Source: Lutibacter oricola (lineage in GTDB: Bacteria > Bacteroidota > Bacteroidia > Flavobacteriales > Flavobacteriaceae). From it: DNA of 64,000 nucleotides. Shown here in pieces: positions 28,949 through 37,443 of this stretch; position 1 is the stretch's first letter, and the number at the start of each line of letters is the position of its first letter. The stretch is taken from positions 172,903 through 236,902 of the forward strand of contig NZ_FNNJ01000006.1 in NCBI RefSeq assembly GCF_900106565.1. The letters are read 5' to 3'. A program made the translations under genes and the position numbers. The notes beneath the pieces were generated by a model, which was given only the letters and a program-made list of their open reading frames with translations, ran no database searches and was not told the DNA's origin.

Positions 28949-29794
28949 ATGAAGAGAATTAACCCTACCTTTAATAGGTATAAGAAATCTATTGCTCTAA
29001 TTGAAAAATCAAACTTAAACAGCTTAACAAATTTAAAACAAGGAATTAAACTCTCAAGAGAGTGTTTAAATGAGTTTAGCGATCTTGTAAGGCCAAAAAA
29101 CTTTTCTTCAAAAAAGGATGAAATTACATTCTTTAAATATCAAAAACCTTATGTAGAAGGAAGACTTCAGTATTTTAAAAAATTACATAATTATCTACTT
29201 GAGAAACCAGTTTCTGGAATTTCAAAACAACAGAAGTTTATAAATATTGAACTTAACAAATTAGATAGTAAAAAATGTAAACAGCTTGAATTTGTGAAAT
29301 ACTATAGACTAGAAGAAAATAAATTAGATCATCTTTACTTTTTAAGAGGGGTTGATCAGTTGGAATTATTTGTCGACACATCTCATCATTTTAAAGACCC
29401 ATTATTTACTACTAGCCGAGACTTATTAGTTTCAAAAATTATTGCTCATGATTTATTAATCAACTTTTATAATAATGAGCTGGAGTATCTTAAAAATAAA
29501 AAAATCAGGACAATTATTGAAGAGGTAAAACCTGAAATATTTAATGACTTAGAGTGGACTGGAACAAAAACTGAGTTAATAGAATTAATTATTGCCTTAA
29601 ATGAATCTGGCTGCTTTAGAAATGGAAATGCAGATTTAAATAGAATTGTAAAAGTATGTGAAGAACTCTTTAATTTAGATTTAGGTAACATACGTAAAAC
29701 ATTTGACCAAATAAAATCTAGAAAAAAGGATTCAACAAAATTCTTAGATAAGTTAACTCTATCTCTATCTAATAAATTAGCTTTAGAAGTATAA
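28949..29794 (+). CDS. rteC: RteC-family regulator
   Basis: 281 aa, no signal peptide. The C-terminal half contains the RteC signature: DLEWTGTKTELIELIIALNE, then GNADLNRIVKVCEELFNLDL and a closing SRKKDSTKFLDKL. In Bacteroides CTnDOT, RteC is a winged-helix activator that binds inverted half-sites upstream of the excision operon. Here the next gene downstream is an excisionase-like HTH protein and the gap between is full of repeated boxes, which fits the same role. Family firm, target inferred. Confidence 0.85.
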   Translation: MKRINPTFNRYKKSIALIEKSNLNSLTNLKQGIKLSRECLNEFSDLVRPKNFSSKKDEITFFKYQKPYVEGRLQYFKKLHNYLLEKPVSGISKQQKFINIELNKLDSKKCKQLEFVKYYRLEENKLDHLYFLRGVDQLELFVDTSHHFKDPLFTTSRDLLVSKIIAHDLLINFYNNELEYLKNKKIRTIIEEVKPEIFNDLEWTGTKTELIELIIALNESGCFRNGNADLNRIVKVCEELFNLDLGNIRKTFDQIKSRKKDSTKFLDKLTLSLSNKLALEV

Positions 29795-29844
29795 TATTTG
29801 ATAGTATTTGTTGCTATTAAAGTTTTACTCCACTTTTTTAAAAG

Positions 29845-30178
29845 TTTTTAGTATTTCAAAAAAATGCTTTTATACTACTTTTTTCAAAAACAGAATACTA
29901 AAAGTGTGTTTTTATTGTTTTTAATGAAAATACACTTTTATTAGATTTTGAAATTCAGGTGTTTACGAGTTTTGTTTTTAGTATTTCTGAACAATACTAA
30001 AAGCTAAAAAAACACCCTTTTTTTTAAAAAAATAACCAGTATTTTAAAGAGAAAAAAAAGTCCAAAATACTAAAAAAACATACTATTTTACAGATCTTAA
30101 AACGTTATTGCTTTAGATATCAGTTACATGAAATTTAAGAAATGTTAATTTTTTTAGTATTCTTAGTATTTACTAAAA
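29845..30178. repeat. Array of TTTTAGTATT / AATACTAAAA boxes between rteC and the excisionase gene
   Basis: Boxes at 29845-29857 (TTTTTAGTATTTC), 29894-29904 (reverse), 29975-29987 (forward), 29993-30004 (reverse), 30038-30046 (partial), 30066-30075 (reverse), 30152-30161 and 30162-30170 (forward) and 30171-30178 (reverse). The pair 29976-29985/29993-30002 is a perfect 10-bp inverted repeat with a 7-bp spacer; 30163-30176 is TTAGTA-TT-TACTAA. The 464-bp gap 29795-30258 has no gene. Likely a regulator-binding region (RteC or Xis) or an iteron origin. Confidence 0.7.
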
Positions 30179-30258
30179 AAAATCAAGTAAACAATTCAGC
30201 TTTGTAGCACGAAAGTCAAATCGCTATAAAAATTTATTAATCTAAAAAAGCTGAAACA

Positions 30259-30537
30259 ATGCCAACAGAAATTATTACAACAGATGATTTAAGAGAATTC
30301 AAAATTGAATTGTTGCAAGACATTAAAAGTTTACTTCAAAAAACGACAGCTGCACCACAAAAAAAATATTTAAAATCAAACGAGTTGATGGAGCTGTTAA
30401 AAGTAAGTCCGGGAACACTTCAAACATTACGAATCAATGGAACACTACCATACACAAAAATTGGAGGAATCATTTTATATGATGCAGATGAAATTGATAA
30501 AGTAATAAAAGAAAATAGCATTCATAACAAATTCTAA
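30259..30537 (+). CDS. Excisionase-like helix-turn-helix protein
   Basis: 92 aa. The first 35 residues are a charged helix; the second half is an HTH_17/MerR-like winged helix: KKYLKSNELMELLKVSPGTL as the helix-turn-helix, then LRINGTLPYTKIGGIILYDA as the wing. This matches small Xis2c/Xis2d-type excision factors or regulators on Bacteroidota conjugative transposons. Position directly after rteC supports a role in excision. Could alternatively be a plain regulator. Confidence 0.78.
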   Translation: MPTEIITTDDLREFKIELLQDIKSLLQKTTAAPQKKYLKSNELMELLKVSPGTLQTLRINGTLPYTKIGGIILYDADEIDKVIKENSIHNKF

Positions 30538-30543
30538 ACGTGC

Positions 30544-30573
30544 GTCATTCCGCACTTGATGCGTAATCTCATC
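30544..30573. repeat. REP-like hairpin element just before a start codon
   Basis: Layout GTCAT-stem-TTG-stem-ATCTCATC. Arm core CGCA pairs with TGCG around the TTG loop. It fills most of the 46-bp gap between two element genes and ends about 11 bp before the next ATG. Confidence 0.65.
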
Positions 30574-30583
30574 ATACAAACAT

Positions 30584-31252
30584 ATGAATTACATAAAACA
30601 CCTTAACGGTATCTTTAATCAATTTTCAAAAGATACACGTTTAAACCCAACACATATAAGCCTATATGTTGCTTTGTTTCAATTTTGGAATTACAACCGC
30701 TTTCCAAATGAATTTTATATTAATCGAGAAGAAGTAATGAAGTTTTCTAAAATTGGTTCTAACACAACATATCATCGTTGTATTAAAGAGTTAAGTCATT
30801 GGAAATATATTCTTTATAAGCCTTCTCACAATCCATTTAAAGGCAGTAAAGTGAAGTTGTTTAATTTCAGCACAAGTGATAAGCAAGCCTTGTATTTAGA
30901 CTCTACCATAAATGGACAAGCAGTGGTATCTAATATAAACATTAATAAACATAATATAAACTTTATTAAACTAGAGGCAATTGCAAAAGAAAAATTGATT
31001 TTAGATTTTTTCAAAAAAGAAAATTATCCTGAATTGGAAGCAAAAAAATTTTTCAATCATTACCAGGGAATTGGATGGAAAGTTGGAGGAAAAGCAAAAA
31101 TGGTTGATTGGCAAGCTACGGCCAGGAGTTGGATGCTAAAAGCTGAAGAAATGAATTTGTCTAAAAAAATAAACTCAAACAATTTACTACTAGACCAAAA
31201 TCAAGACAACCTCCACACCAACCAAAATAAAAAGTACAATGAACCACTTTAG
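30584..31252 (+). CDS. Replication-initiation/DnaD-like protein of the mobile element
   Basis: 222 aa. The N-terminal half looks like a winged-helix replication or plasmid-control domain (LNPTHISLYVALFQFWNY; EEVMKFSKIGSNTTYHRCIK). The C-terminal part has FFNHYQGIGWKVGGKAKM followed by VDWQATARSWML, a motif shared with DnaD/DnaT-like helicase-loading partners in phages and plasmids. The next gene encodes a DnaC-like ATPase, so together they probably start replication of the excised element. Function inferred from motif and neighbour. Confidence 0.6.
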   Translation: MNYIKHLNGIFNQFSKDTRLNPTHISLYVALFQFWNYNRFPNEFYINREEVMKFSKIGSNTTYHRCIKELSHWKYILYKPSHNPFKGSKVKLFNFSTSDKQALYLDSTINGQAVVSNININKHNINFIKLEAIAKEKLILDFFKKENYPELEAKKFFNHYQGIGWKVGGKAKMVDWQATARSWMLKAEEMNLSKKINSNNLLLDQNQDNLHTNQNKKYNEPL

Positions 31253-31255
31253 TTC

Positions 31256-31285
31256 GTCATTCCGAACTTGTTTCAGAATCTCATC
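31256..31285. repeat. REP-like hairpin element
   Basis: Same layout as at 30544: GTCAT, left arm TTCCGAAC, loop TTG, right arm TTTCAGAA, ATCTCATC. Starts 4 bp after the stop codon of the upstream gene. Confidence 0.65.
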
Positions 31286-31334
31286 AATAAGAAAATTCTA
31301 ACTATGAAAACTTGACCTATTTAAATTTCTATAG

Positions 31335-31475
31335 TAATTCAAAATTGTGAAGCGTTTGAGTAAGCCAAAGAGCGTAGCGGTCTGGTGGCGAAAGCGAAAC
31401 ATTTGTAGAATTCAAAGAAATTAAAATCAGTCTTGATTTTTTGTCTTGGTTTATCCTGAGCGAAGTCGAAGGGTT
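31335..31475. repeat. Dispersed palindromic repeat (copy 1) and a short GAGCGAAGTCGAAGG repeat
   Basis: 31335-31443 is a diverged copy of a roughly 107-bp palindromic repeat also present at 36554 and 36837. Ends AATTCAAAATTG and CATTTGTAGAATT are complementary with a few mismatches; the shared centre reads GAGTAAGCCAAAGA...GGTCTGG. Just after it, 31454-31471 carries the common Flavobacteria string CTGAGCGAAGTCGAAGGG. The 302-bp gap 31253-31554 therefore consists largely of repeats. Confidence 0.6.
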
Positions 31476-31554
31476 TTGCATCAAGGCAAAATGAAAAGGA
31501 TTAAAAAATATTTGAAAATCATCTTTAAAACACTACGATCAAAAGCCAAAAGCT

Positions 31555-32226
31555 ATGAGCTCAACACCACACATAAAAATCGAAGGAAACTCAAAATTCC
31601 AAATAGGAGAAATAAGAAACAATACCGTTCACTACGAATTCGAAAAAATAAAAACCTACCTCAACATAAAAGGCCATTTATTATTTGGTAAAAACTTTAA
31701 AATCTACAAAGAAGACGAACCACTATTATTAAAACTTTGCTGCTACTTCATTCAAGACCATTTGAGCTGCGCTCAATTTGGTATAGACACAAACAAAGGT
31801 TTATTATTAACCGGACCAGTAGGCTGTGGTAAAACTTCATTGATGAAATTATTGGTACATTTAGCTCCGCACAAAACTAATTTTGAATTAATACCAACCA
31901 GGAGTATTGTTTTTAATTTTAATGCAAAAGGTTATGATGTTTTAGAAAAATACAACCAAACTCAAAACTATTGCTTTGATGATTTAGGCGTAGAACCAAC
32001 CGGAAGTCATTATGCAAAAGAATGCAATGTATTGGGTGAAATTCTATTATCACGATATGAGCTTTTTTGCAATCCAGAACCAAAAAGAAAAATCTTTACC
32101 CATATTACGACAAACCTCAACGCAAAAGAATTAGAAAGACGGTATGGTAACAGAGTACGAAGTAGGTTAAGGCAAATGTTTAATTTAATTAGTTTTGATG
32201 AAAGCTCGATAGATAAAAGGAAATAA
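31555..32226 (+). CDS. DnaC/IstB-like AAA+ ATPase (helicase loader)
   Basis: 223 aa. Walker A GPVGCGKTSLM at about 88; Walker B YCFDDLG at about 141; sensor-1 THITTNL; an arginine-rich C-terminal helix RRYGNRVRSRLRQMFNLISF matching the box VII and sensor-2 region. It lacks transposition partners, so I read it as a DnaC-like loader working with the upstream DnaD-like protein rather than an IS21 IstB. A fragment of a second copy of its 3' end lies at 36416-36523. Confidence 0.8.
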   Translation: MSSTPHIKIEGNSKFQIGEIRNNTVHYEFEKIKTYLNIKGHLLFGKNFKIYKEDEPLLLKLCCYFIQDHLSCAQFGIDTNKGLLLTGPVGCGKTSLMKLLVHLAPHKTNFELIPTRSIVFNFNAKGYDVLEKYNQTQNYCFDDLGVEPTGSHYAKECNVLGEILLSRYELFCNPEPKRKIFTHITTNLNAKELERRYGNRVRSRLRQMFNLISFDESSIDKRK

Positions 32227-32412
32227 TCCAAATAGTGATGATCTTCAATTGATTAATTAAAAACAAGAAGAAGTTGATTGTAATTGAAAATACTTCTCTT
32301 TAATGATAATAACCCTCTTTTGAGTGAAAATAAAATAAATACATATGAAAATATCTTAAATAATTGAATCTTAAAGTTTTGTTAAAATTTAACAGAAATT
32401 ACTTATATTTAT

Positions 32413-34449
32413 ATGCAAAAAATGAAAAAGATTCTGTTATTCCTACTTGTAACCATTTCTTTCGTAGCTCATTGTCAACAGGCTAAGATTGATAGTTTAA
32501 AAATATGTTTAAACGAAGAAAAAAATACCGAACTTGAAAAGTTAAATTTATTAAAGAAATTAACTGAACTTATTCATTCAAATTCTAAATACAAGGAAAA
32601 TTTTATTTATCTAAAAGAGTTTAAAAATTTATCTAATAAATATAATAATGATACTCTAATTTCAAAATCTAACATATATATATCTGAATATTATATTCTC
32701 AAAGAAGATCATAAAACTGCTGAAAATATTGTAAAAAAAACTCTTAAAAAGCAAGATAGTATTAAATACCCTGATAATCATTACCATTTATTAAATCAGT
32801 TAGCAAGAATAACTCACGCTCAAGGTAATTTTTTAGGAGCTAAGGATATTTATGAAAAAGCAATTTCTAAATATGAAAAAAATCCAACTACGTTAATAAT
32901 CTATTTCTTATATAATAACCTTTCGGAAACATACCGTCAGTTAGGTAAAAAAAAACTATCTGAAGAAGCAGTTTTAAAATCTATCGAATATGCAGAGAAA
33001 TTTGATGAAATAAATTTGGTGATAAGTTCAAATACTCAATTAGGTTGGCATTTAATGGAATTGAAAGAATATGAAAAAGCAGACAAGTATTTTTTATCAT
33101 CTTTTAATTTAAATAAGATTCATAATTATGAAAATTTAGGTTATTCATATAGAAATCTAGCATTAAATTATTCAAGATGGGGAAAATATGGGAAAGCCAT
33201 TACTCATAATGAAATAGCGTTGAAATTCCTCCAAGAAATAGGAGATAAGAGATTTTCTTTTGATGTAATGAATAGTTTAGCTGTTACATATAATAGAATG
33301 GGAAATGGTAGAAAAGGTGTTGACTATGGTAAAAAAACTTTAGACTTAGCCCTTGAACTTAATCATCCTATTGCTATAAGGGTTTCAAAACATACTTTAG
33401 CTGTGGCTTATAAAGAAAATAAAGATTACAGAGAGTCATTAGAATTATTTAATGAAATAGCTAAGGATACTGTGGTTAGTAGTTATAGTAATAATATTGA
33501 CTTTAGAGTTTCTTTACTGTCAAATTTATCAGACATATACTTAGCTCAAAAGAATTATAAAAAATCATTAATTACGTTTAAACGTTTTACAGTGTTGAAA
33601 GATTCAATGGAAGCTAAACAAAAAGAGAATAGGATAACTGAGTTTGAAACCAAATACCAGACCCAAAAGAAAGAAAAAGAAAACGTTCAACTTAAAGCAG
33701 ATAATGCAGAACAAGCATTATTAACACAAAAAGCCAATACAAGAAACTTGTTATTAGCTATTGGTTTATTATCAGTAATATGTATAGCATTCTTTATATG
33801 GAAACGTTATAAATCTGAAGCAAAAGCAAAACAAACCATAAGTAGTCAAAAAAATGTAATAGAAGAATTACAAAAAGAATTGCATCATCGTGTAAAAAAC
33901 AATCTTAATATTATTGATGCATTTGTTGATGAAATAAAAGATGATTACCAAGATTCTGCCTTAGAAGATAAACTAGAAGAGCTTCAAAACCGAATAGCAA
34001 GTATTAATGAAGTTCATTCACAACTGTACCAAAGTACAGATGTTACCAATGTTAACCTAAAAAAATATATTGAAAGTTTGGCTAATAATGTAGCTTCTAC
34101 TTATAGCAATAAAAATATATCAGTAAAGCAACAAATAAATGAAGATTTAAAATTACAGGCAGATAAATCTTCAGTACTAGGTTTAATTGTTAATGAATTT
34201 TTAACCAATTCTTATAAATATGCTTTCGAAAATGAAGGGGAAATTAAAGTGAATATGAATGAAACCGAAGATAGCTATATTTTAAAATTAGCTGATAACG
34301 GTAAAGGACTTCCAGATGATTTTGATATAAACACTATAGGTTCTTATGGATTGAGAATTATGAAACTCCTCTCAAGACAATTAAAAGGAACCTTTGAATT
34401 AAAAAATAAGAATGGAGTAAGGCTTAATATACAATTCCCAAAAGCATAA
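32413..34449 (+). CDS. TPR-containing sensor histidine kinase (HisKA_2 type)
   Basis: 678 aa. Signal peptide (about 1-21, ending AHCQ), about nine TPR-like repeats outside the membrane (to about 420), a coiled coil (QTQKKEKENVQLKADNAEQA), one membrane segment at about 444-463, then a HisKA_2 domain with LHHRVKNNLNII (phospho-acceptor His near 491) and a HATPase with VNEFLTNSYKYA, DNGKGLP and GSYGLRIM. Forms a two-component pair with the regulator 5 bp downstream. An alternative ATG lies 9 bp into the frame. The stimulus is unknown; location on the element suggests control of element genes. Confidence 0.92.
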   Translation: MQKMKKILLFLLVTISFVAHCQQAKIDSLKICLNEEKNTELEKLNLLKKLTELIHSNSKYKENFIYLKEFKNLSNKYNNDTLISKSNIYISEYYILKEDHKTAENIVKKTLKKQDSIKYPDNHYHLLNQLARITHAQGNFLGAKDIYEKAISKYEKNPTTLIIYFLYNNLSETYRQLGKKKLSEEAVLKSIEYAEKFDEINLVISSNTQLGWHLMELKEYEKADKYFLSSFNLNKIHNYENLGYSYRNLALNYSRWGKYGKAITHNEIALKFLQEIGDKRFSFDVMNSLAVTYNRMGNGRKGVDYGKKTLDLALELNHPIAIRVSKHTLAVAYKENKDYRESLELFNEIAKDTVVSSYSNNIDFRVSLLSNLSDIYLAQKNYKKSLITFKRFTVLKDSMEAKQKENRITEFETKYQTQKKEKENVQLKADNAEQALLTQKANTRNLLLAIGLLSVICIAFFIWKRYKSEAKAKQTISSQKNVIEELQKELHHRVKNNLNIIDAFVDEIKDDYQDSALEDKLEELQNRIASINEVHSQLYQSTDVTNVNLKKYIESLANNVASTYSNKNISVKQQINEDLKLQADKSSVLGLIVNEFLTNSYKYAFENEGEIKVNMNETEDSYILKLADNGKGLPDDFDINTIGSYGLRIMKLLSRQLKGTFELKNKNGVRLNIQFPKA

Positions 34450-34454
34450 AAATT

Positions 34455-35288
34455 ATGAAAGCACATATACTTATAGTAGAAGATGAGGCTATACTTTACG
34501 AAAAACTAAGAAAAAAATTAGTTAAAGAAAATTATTCGGTTTCAGATTATACACCTAGTGTAAAAGAAGCCATTGCAAGTATTAACCATAAAAGACCTGA
34601 TATTGTATTGTTAGATATTAATTTACAAGGTGAACTCACAGGCTTAGATTTAGGTAAAATGCTATCTGAAGAATATAAAATTCCATTTATTTATGTTACT
34701 GAAAGAGAAGATAATGAAACTTTTTACGAAGGTTTACACACCAACCACGAAGATTTTGTAGTAAAAGTAAACAGAAAAATAGATGTTGAGGGGTTGATTA
34801 GAAAAATACAAACTGTTTTACATCGTAATAAGGCAAAAGCTAACAAACCAATTAAAGATGCTTTACTTGTTTATGTAGATTATATCTATAATTTAACAGA
34901 TTTAGGAAATGTAGATGTTTCTCAAATCCCATTAAAATTTGAAGATGTAGCGGTAATAACTCGAAATACCACAGAAAGAGACGAAGATCAATCAAAACAA
35001 AAAGGAAAAGAAATATATAAAAAAGTAGATACAAATTATGCTCTTGTTGTTACTTGGGATGATCAAAAATTCTATATTAGGGGTAACTTGGCTTCCATAT
35101 TAAACACCTTACCTCATTATTTTGTTAGAATTAGCGAACACTCCATTGTTAATATTAAGGATGGAATTTTAAATGGTAGAATTAATGGGAAACGATTAAA
35201 AATTAGAGATAAAGTTTATCAAATTTCAGAACGATATAAGCCAGAACTTGAAAAACGATTTGAATCATTATATCAGGAATATAAATAA
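34455..35288 (+). CDS. Response regulator with LytTR DNA-binding domain
   Basis: 277 aa. Receiver domain at about 1-115: acidic pair in VEDEA, phospho-acceptor Asp54 in LLDINLQG, and later YVTERED. A linker, then a LytTR domain at about 165-275 with FYIRGNLASIL, YFVRISEHSIVN and GKRLKIRDKVYQISERY. Paired with the upstream kinase. Bacteroides elements carry RteA/RteB, another two-component pair, for the control of RteC; the output domain here is different (LytTR, not NtrC-like). Confidence 0.93.
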   Translation: MKAHILIVEDEAILYEKLRKKLVKENYSVSDYTPSVKEAIASINHKRPDIVLLDINLQGELTGLDLGKMLSEEYKIPFIYVTEREDNETFYEGLHTNHEDFVVKVNRKIDVEGLIRKIQTVLHRNKAKANKPIKDALLVYVDYIYNLTDLGNVDVSQIPLKFEDVAVITRNTTERDEDQSKQKGKEIYKKVDTNYALVVTWDDQKFYIRGNLASILNTLPHYFVRISEHSIVNIKDGILNGRINGKRLKIRDKVYQISERYKPELEKRFESLYQEYK

Positions 35289-35463
35289 AACGTAATTTTT
35301 AGTGTTTTGATAAAGTTGAAACGTATTTAGAAGACTTCACGATTAAATATGAAATTGCAACAAGTGAATTTTCATTAATAAAACAGTGATTTTCATTTTG
35401 GTTTTTTCATTAATTCCATTGGTGGTTATTTTGGCTTTATTAATTCAAAAAAAATAATTTACA

Positions 35464-36213
35464 ATGAAAAAATTCATTCTACTTTTTACATTAGTTCTAT
35501 TGTTTGTGTCATGTGGTTCAACCAAACAAATTGCCCCTTCAAAGTATAATCCAAAATTTAGTTACACTCCAGATCAAAGAACCCAAATCTCCGATAATAG
35601 TTTAACTGTAGCTGTAATCGACCCTGTCTTTTCAGATGGTGAAGATAACAATCTAGTAGAACCGTATGCATCCTTTGTTAGAAATATGGCTGATGACTTT
35701 GAAGAAACGTTAAATGCTAATGGCTTTAAAATAAAAGGGCCTTACAAGACTAGAGATGAAATGGTGTATGGCGATAAGTTAAATACTGATTTTGCTATAG
35801 AGCTTGAAGTAGAAATTTTAACTGAGCAAGGTGATTTTGGTAAAAAATCAGCAGATTTTGCAACGCAGATGATGTGTAAAACATGTTTTAAATTAGGTGG
35901 TACATTTTACCATAAAGGTAGAATTATATTAACTGCAACAGATCCAATGGATGGAGAAAAATTTTGGAAAAAAACTGTCGATTTAGATAGAGTTCCTGTA
36001 TCAACAAATGGTAATTTAACATTTAATGGTTCAAAAGGAAAGGTTTCAGATGAAGTAATTTTTAGTGATACTGGAATATATAATCCTGTTGCTAAAGTTT
36101 TAGAAGCATATTATGCAGAAACTTTGAGCAACCTATCAAGACAAATTGATCCGAGAGAAATGGAGCAGATTTCAAAACAAATAAAAGCCAAACGTAAAAG
36201 AGTAGGTCAATAA
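35464..36213 (+). CDS. Lipoprotein of unknown function
   Basis: 249 aa with a lipoprotein signal: hydrophobic stretch, then LLFVSCGS with the lipid Cys at about 17. No membrane segment after that. The central region (FVRNMADDFEETLNANGFKI, then KGPYKTRDEMVYGDK and TDFAIELEVEI) is faintly like the HpaA/LPP20-type lipoprotein families, which I offer only as a lead. Two cysteines in MMCKTCF may form a disulphide. Closed by a terminator. 175 bp after the two-component pair; relation to it unclear. Confidence 0.7.
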   Translation: MKKFILLFTLVLLFVSCGSTKQIAPSKYNPKFSYTPDQRTQISDNSLTVAVIDPVFSDGEDNNLVEPYASFVRNMADDFEETLNANGFKIKGPYKTRDEMVYGDKLNTDFAIELEVEILTEQGDFGKKSADFATQMMCKTCFKLGGTFYHKGRIILTATDPMDGEKFWKKTVDLDRVPVSTNGNLTFNGSKGKVSDEVIFSDTGIYNPVAKVLEAYYAETLSNLSRQIDPREMEQISKQIKAKRKRVGQ

Positions 36214-36258
36214 AAATAATAAAATATTTGAGAAACTATTAATCAATTTAATTTTTAT

Positions 36259-36289
36259 AAAACTCCAACAATTTTGTTGGAGTTTTTTT
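36259..36289 (+). terminator. Rho-independent terminator after the lipoprotein gene
   Basis: AACTCCAACAA pairs with TTGTTGGAGTT around a short T loop, followed by seven T. Confidence 0.9.
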
Positions 36290-36415
36290 CTTATTTTAAT
36301 AAATAATTCAGCCATCATTTATTGTGTTGTTTTTTCAGAGTAGTATAGGTTTTTTTTATAACTCTTGTTTCGATATAATTAAACAAAGTAGCGTTAATTC
36401 TATTAAGAAAATCTT

Positions 36416-36523
36416 AACGCGCAAGAAATAGAAAAACGGTATGGGAATAGAGTAAGAAGTAGGTTGAGACAAATTTTTAACTTAATTAGTTTTGATGAAA
36501 ACTCAAAAGACAAAAGACAGTGA
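36416..36523 (+). pseudogene. 3' fragment of a DnaC-like ATPase gene
   Basis: 36 codons ending at a TGA that translate to the same tail as the ATPase at 31555-32226: EKRYGNRVRSRLRQIFNLIS then FDENSKDKRQ. The 5' part is missing. It indicates a former second copy, lost by recombination, and it marks the start of the tandemly duplicated block that follows. Confidence 0.85.
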
Positions 36524-37066
36524 ATTTAATTCGACCTCATAAAACTGAAGTAAGAATTCAAATTTTGCAAACGTCTGAGTAAGCCAAAGAATGAAATGGT
36601 CTGGCGGTGAAAGTTTCAAAATGTAGAATTCAATGAAGTTTTAAGAAGTCTAGATTTTTGGTTACTTTTCATCAATGGAAAAGTAATAAATAATCAACTT
36701 AATTCAAGAATTATAAAACCCTACTCATAGTAGTTTAAAAAAAATGGATAAACCAAAGTCCAAGTAGATCAATTTCAACAAAAACTCAAAAGACAAAAGA
36801 CAGTGAATTAAATTCGACCTCATAAAACTGAAGTAAGAATTCAAATTTTGCAAACGTCTGAGTAAGCCAAAGAATGAAATGGTCTGGTGGTGAAAGTTTC
36901 AAAATGTAGAATTCAATGAAGTTTTAAGAAGTCTAGATTTTTGGTTACTTTTCATCAATGGAAAAGTAATAAATAATCAACTTAATTCAAGAATTATAAA
37001 ACCCTACTCATAGTAGTTTAAAAAAAATGGATACAACCAAAGTCCAAGTAGATCAATTTCAACAAA
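36501..37066. repeat. 283-bp direct tandem duplication
   Basis: Two copies, 36501-36783 and 36784-37066, almost identical (I count three or four differences). The boundary is the ATPase-fragment tail (ACTCAAAAGACAAAAGACAG), and a diverged third version of that tail follows at about 37067. Each unit contains a roughly 107-bp palindromic repeat (36554-36661, 36837-36944) related to 31335-31443. Unequal crossing-over between short tail repeats explains it. No gene is seen in either unit. Confidence 0.88.
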
Positions 37067-37112
37067 AAAATCAAAAGATAAAAGAAAATAATTGGTGTTC
37101 AATATTTAACAC

Positions 37113-37131
37113 TGTTCATTGTAACTGAACA
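37113..37131. repeat. Short inverted repeat TGTTCA-N7-TGAACA
   Basis: TGTTCA (37113-37118) and TGAACA (37126-37131), with the wider flanks also partly symmetric (AATATT on both sides). It could be an operator. A 29-codon open frame starting at 37141 follows but has no recognisable similarity. Confidence 0.35.
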
Positions 37132-37275
37132 CGAATATTTAATGAACGCAACTGTAAAATTGGATAGGTTGGATATGGTTGTTGATTGTATGAAATATCT
37201 TCAAAAGCACTTAAAAGACTGTGTTTTGTAGAGATATCATACATAGTTACATAGATAAAGAAAGTTTTTCATAAT

Positions 37276-37431
37276 AAAAAAACCCACCTTTTTCAGGTGG
37301 GGAAAATTGCTATGAAATAAGCTTGTACAAATTATCCTATGAATAATAATTAATAAAAGCTTATTCAAGCTACACCAATAAAAAAATAAAATGAGCGTAG
37401 CTTAAAAAGATTAGGTCTATGAAAACCTAAC
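37276..37431 (-). ncRNA. Candidate structured small RNA (about 155 nt)
   Basis: Read on the minus strand: a -7 element at 37443-37436, then four consecutive hairpins: TTAGGT/ACCTAA (37430-37411), AAGCTAC/GTAGCTT (37403-37367), AATAAGCTT/AAGCTTATT (37365-37316, with an inner AATTAT/ATAATT), and CCCACCT/AGGTGGG (37301-37283) followed by seven T, a terminator. No protein frame runs through it. The hairpins start almost exactly at the predicted transcript start. I do not recognise a known RNA family. Confidence 0.6.
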
Positions 37432-37435
37432 AATT

Positions 37436-37443
37436 CAAATATA
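37436..37443 (-). promoter_or_regulatory. -7 element of the candidate small RNA
   Basis: TATATTTG on the minus strand, a perfect TAnnTTTG, ending 5 bases before the first hairpin. No well-spaced TTG upstream. The rest of the gene-free stretch up to 37940 is AT-rich; it also contains a small palindrome TACGG-N4-CCGTA at 37628-37641. Confidence 0.45.

Noticed and set aside
31446..31691. 81-codon frame (VYPERSRRVLHQGK...) before the ATPase gene
   Set aside because: Its start is translated repeat DNA (GAGCGAAGTCGAAGG) and its end overlaps the real ATPase gene in another frame; very basic composition typical of a chance frame.
31555..32226. IS21-type IstB of an insertion sequence
   Set aside because: No IstA transposase and no terminal inverted repeats; the neighbour is a DnaD-like protein, so a helicase loader fits better.
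36501..37066. CRISPR-like array
   Set aside because: Only two long units in direct tandem without short repeats and variable spacers; no cas genes in the window.
37141..37230. 29-codon frame after the TGTTCA/TGAACA inverted repeat
   Set aside because: No similarity, no promoter, too short to support.
37276..37443. Retron msr-msd or tracrRNA
   Set aside because: No reverse transcriptase or Cas gene nearby; the structure is a row of simple hairpins.
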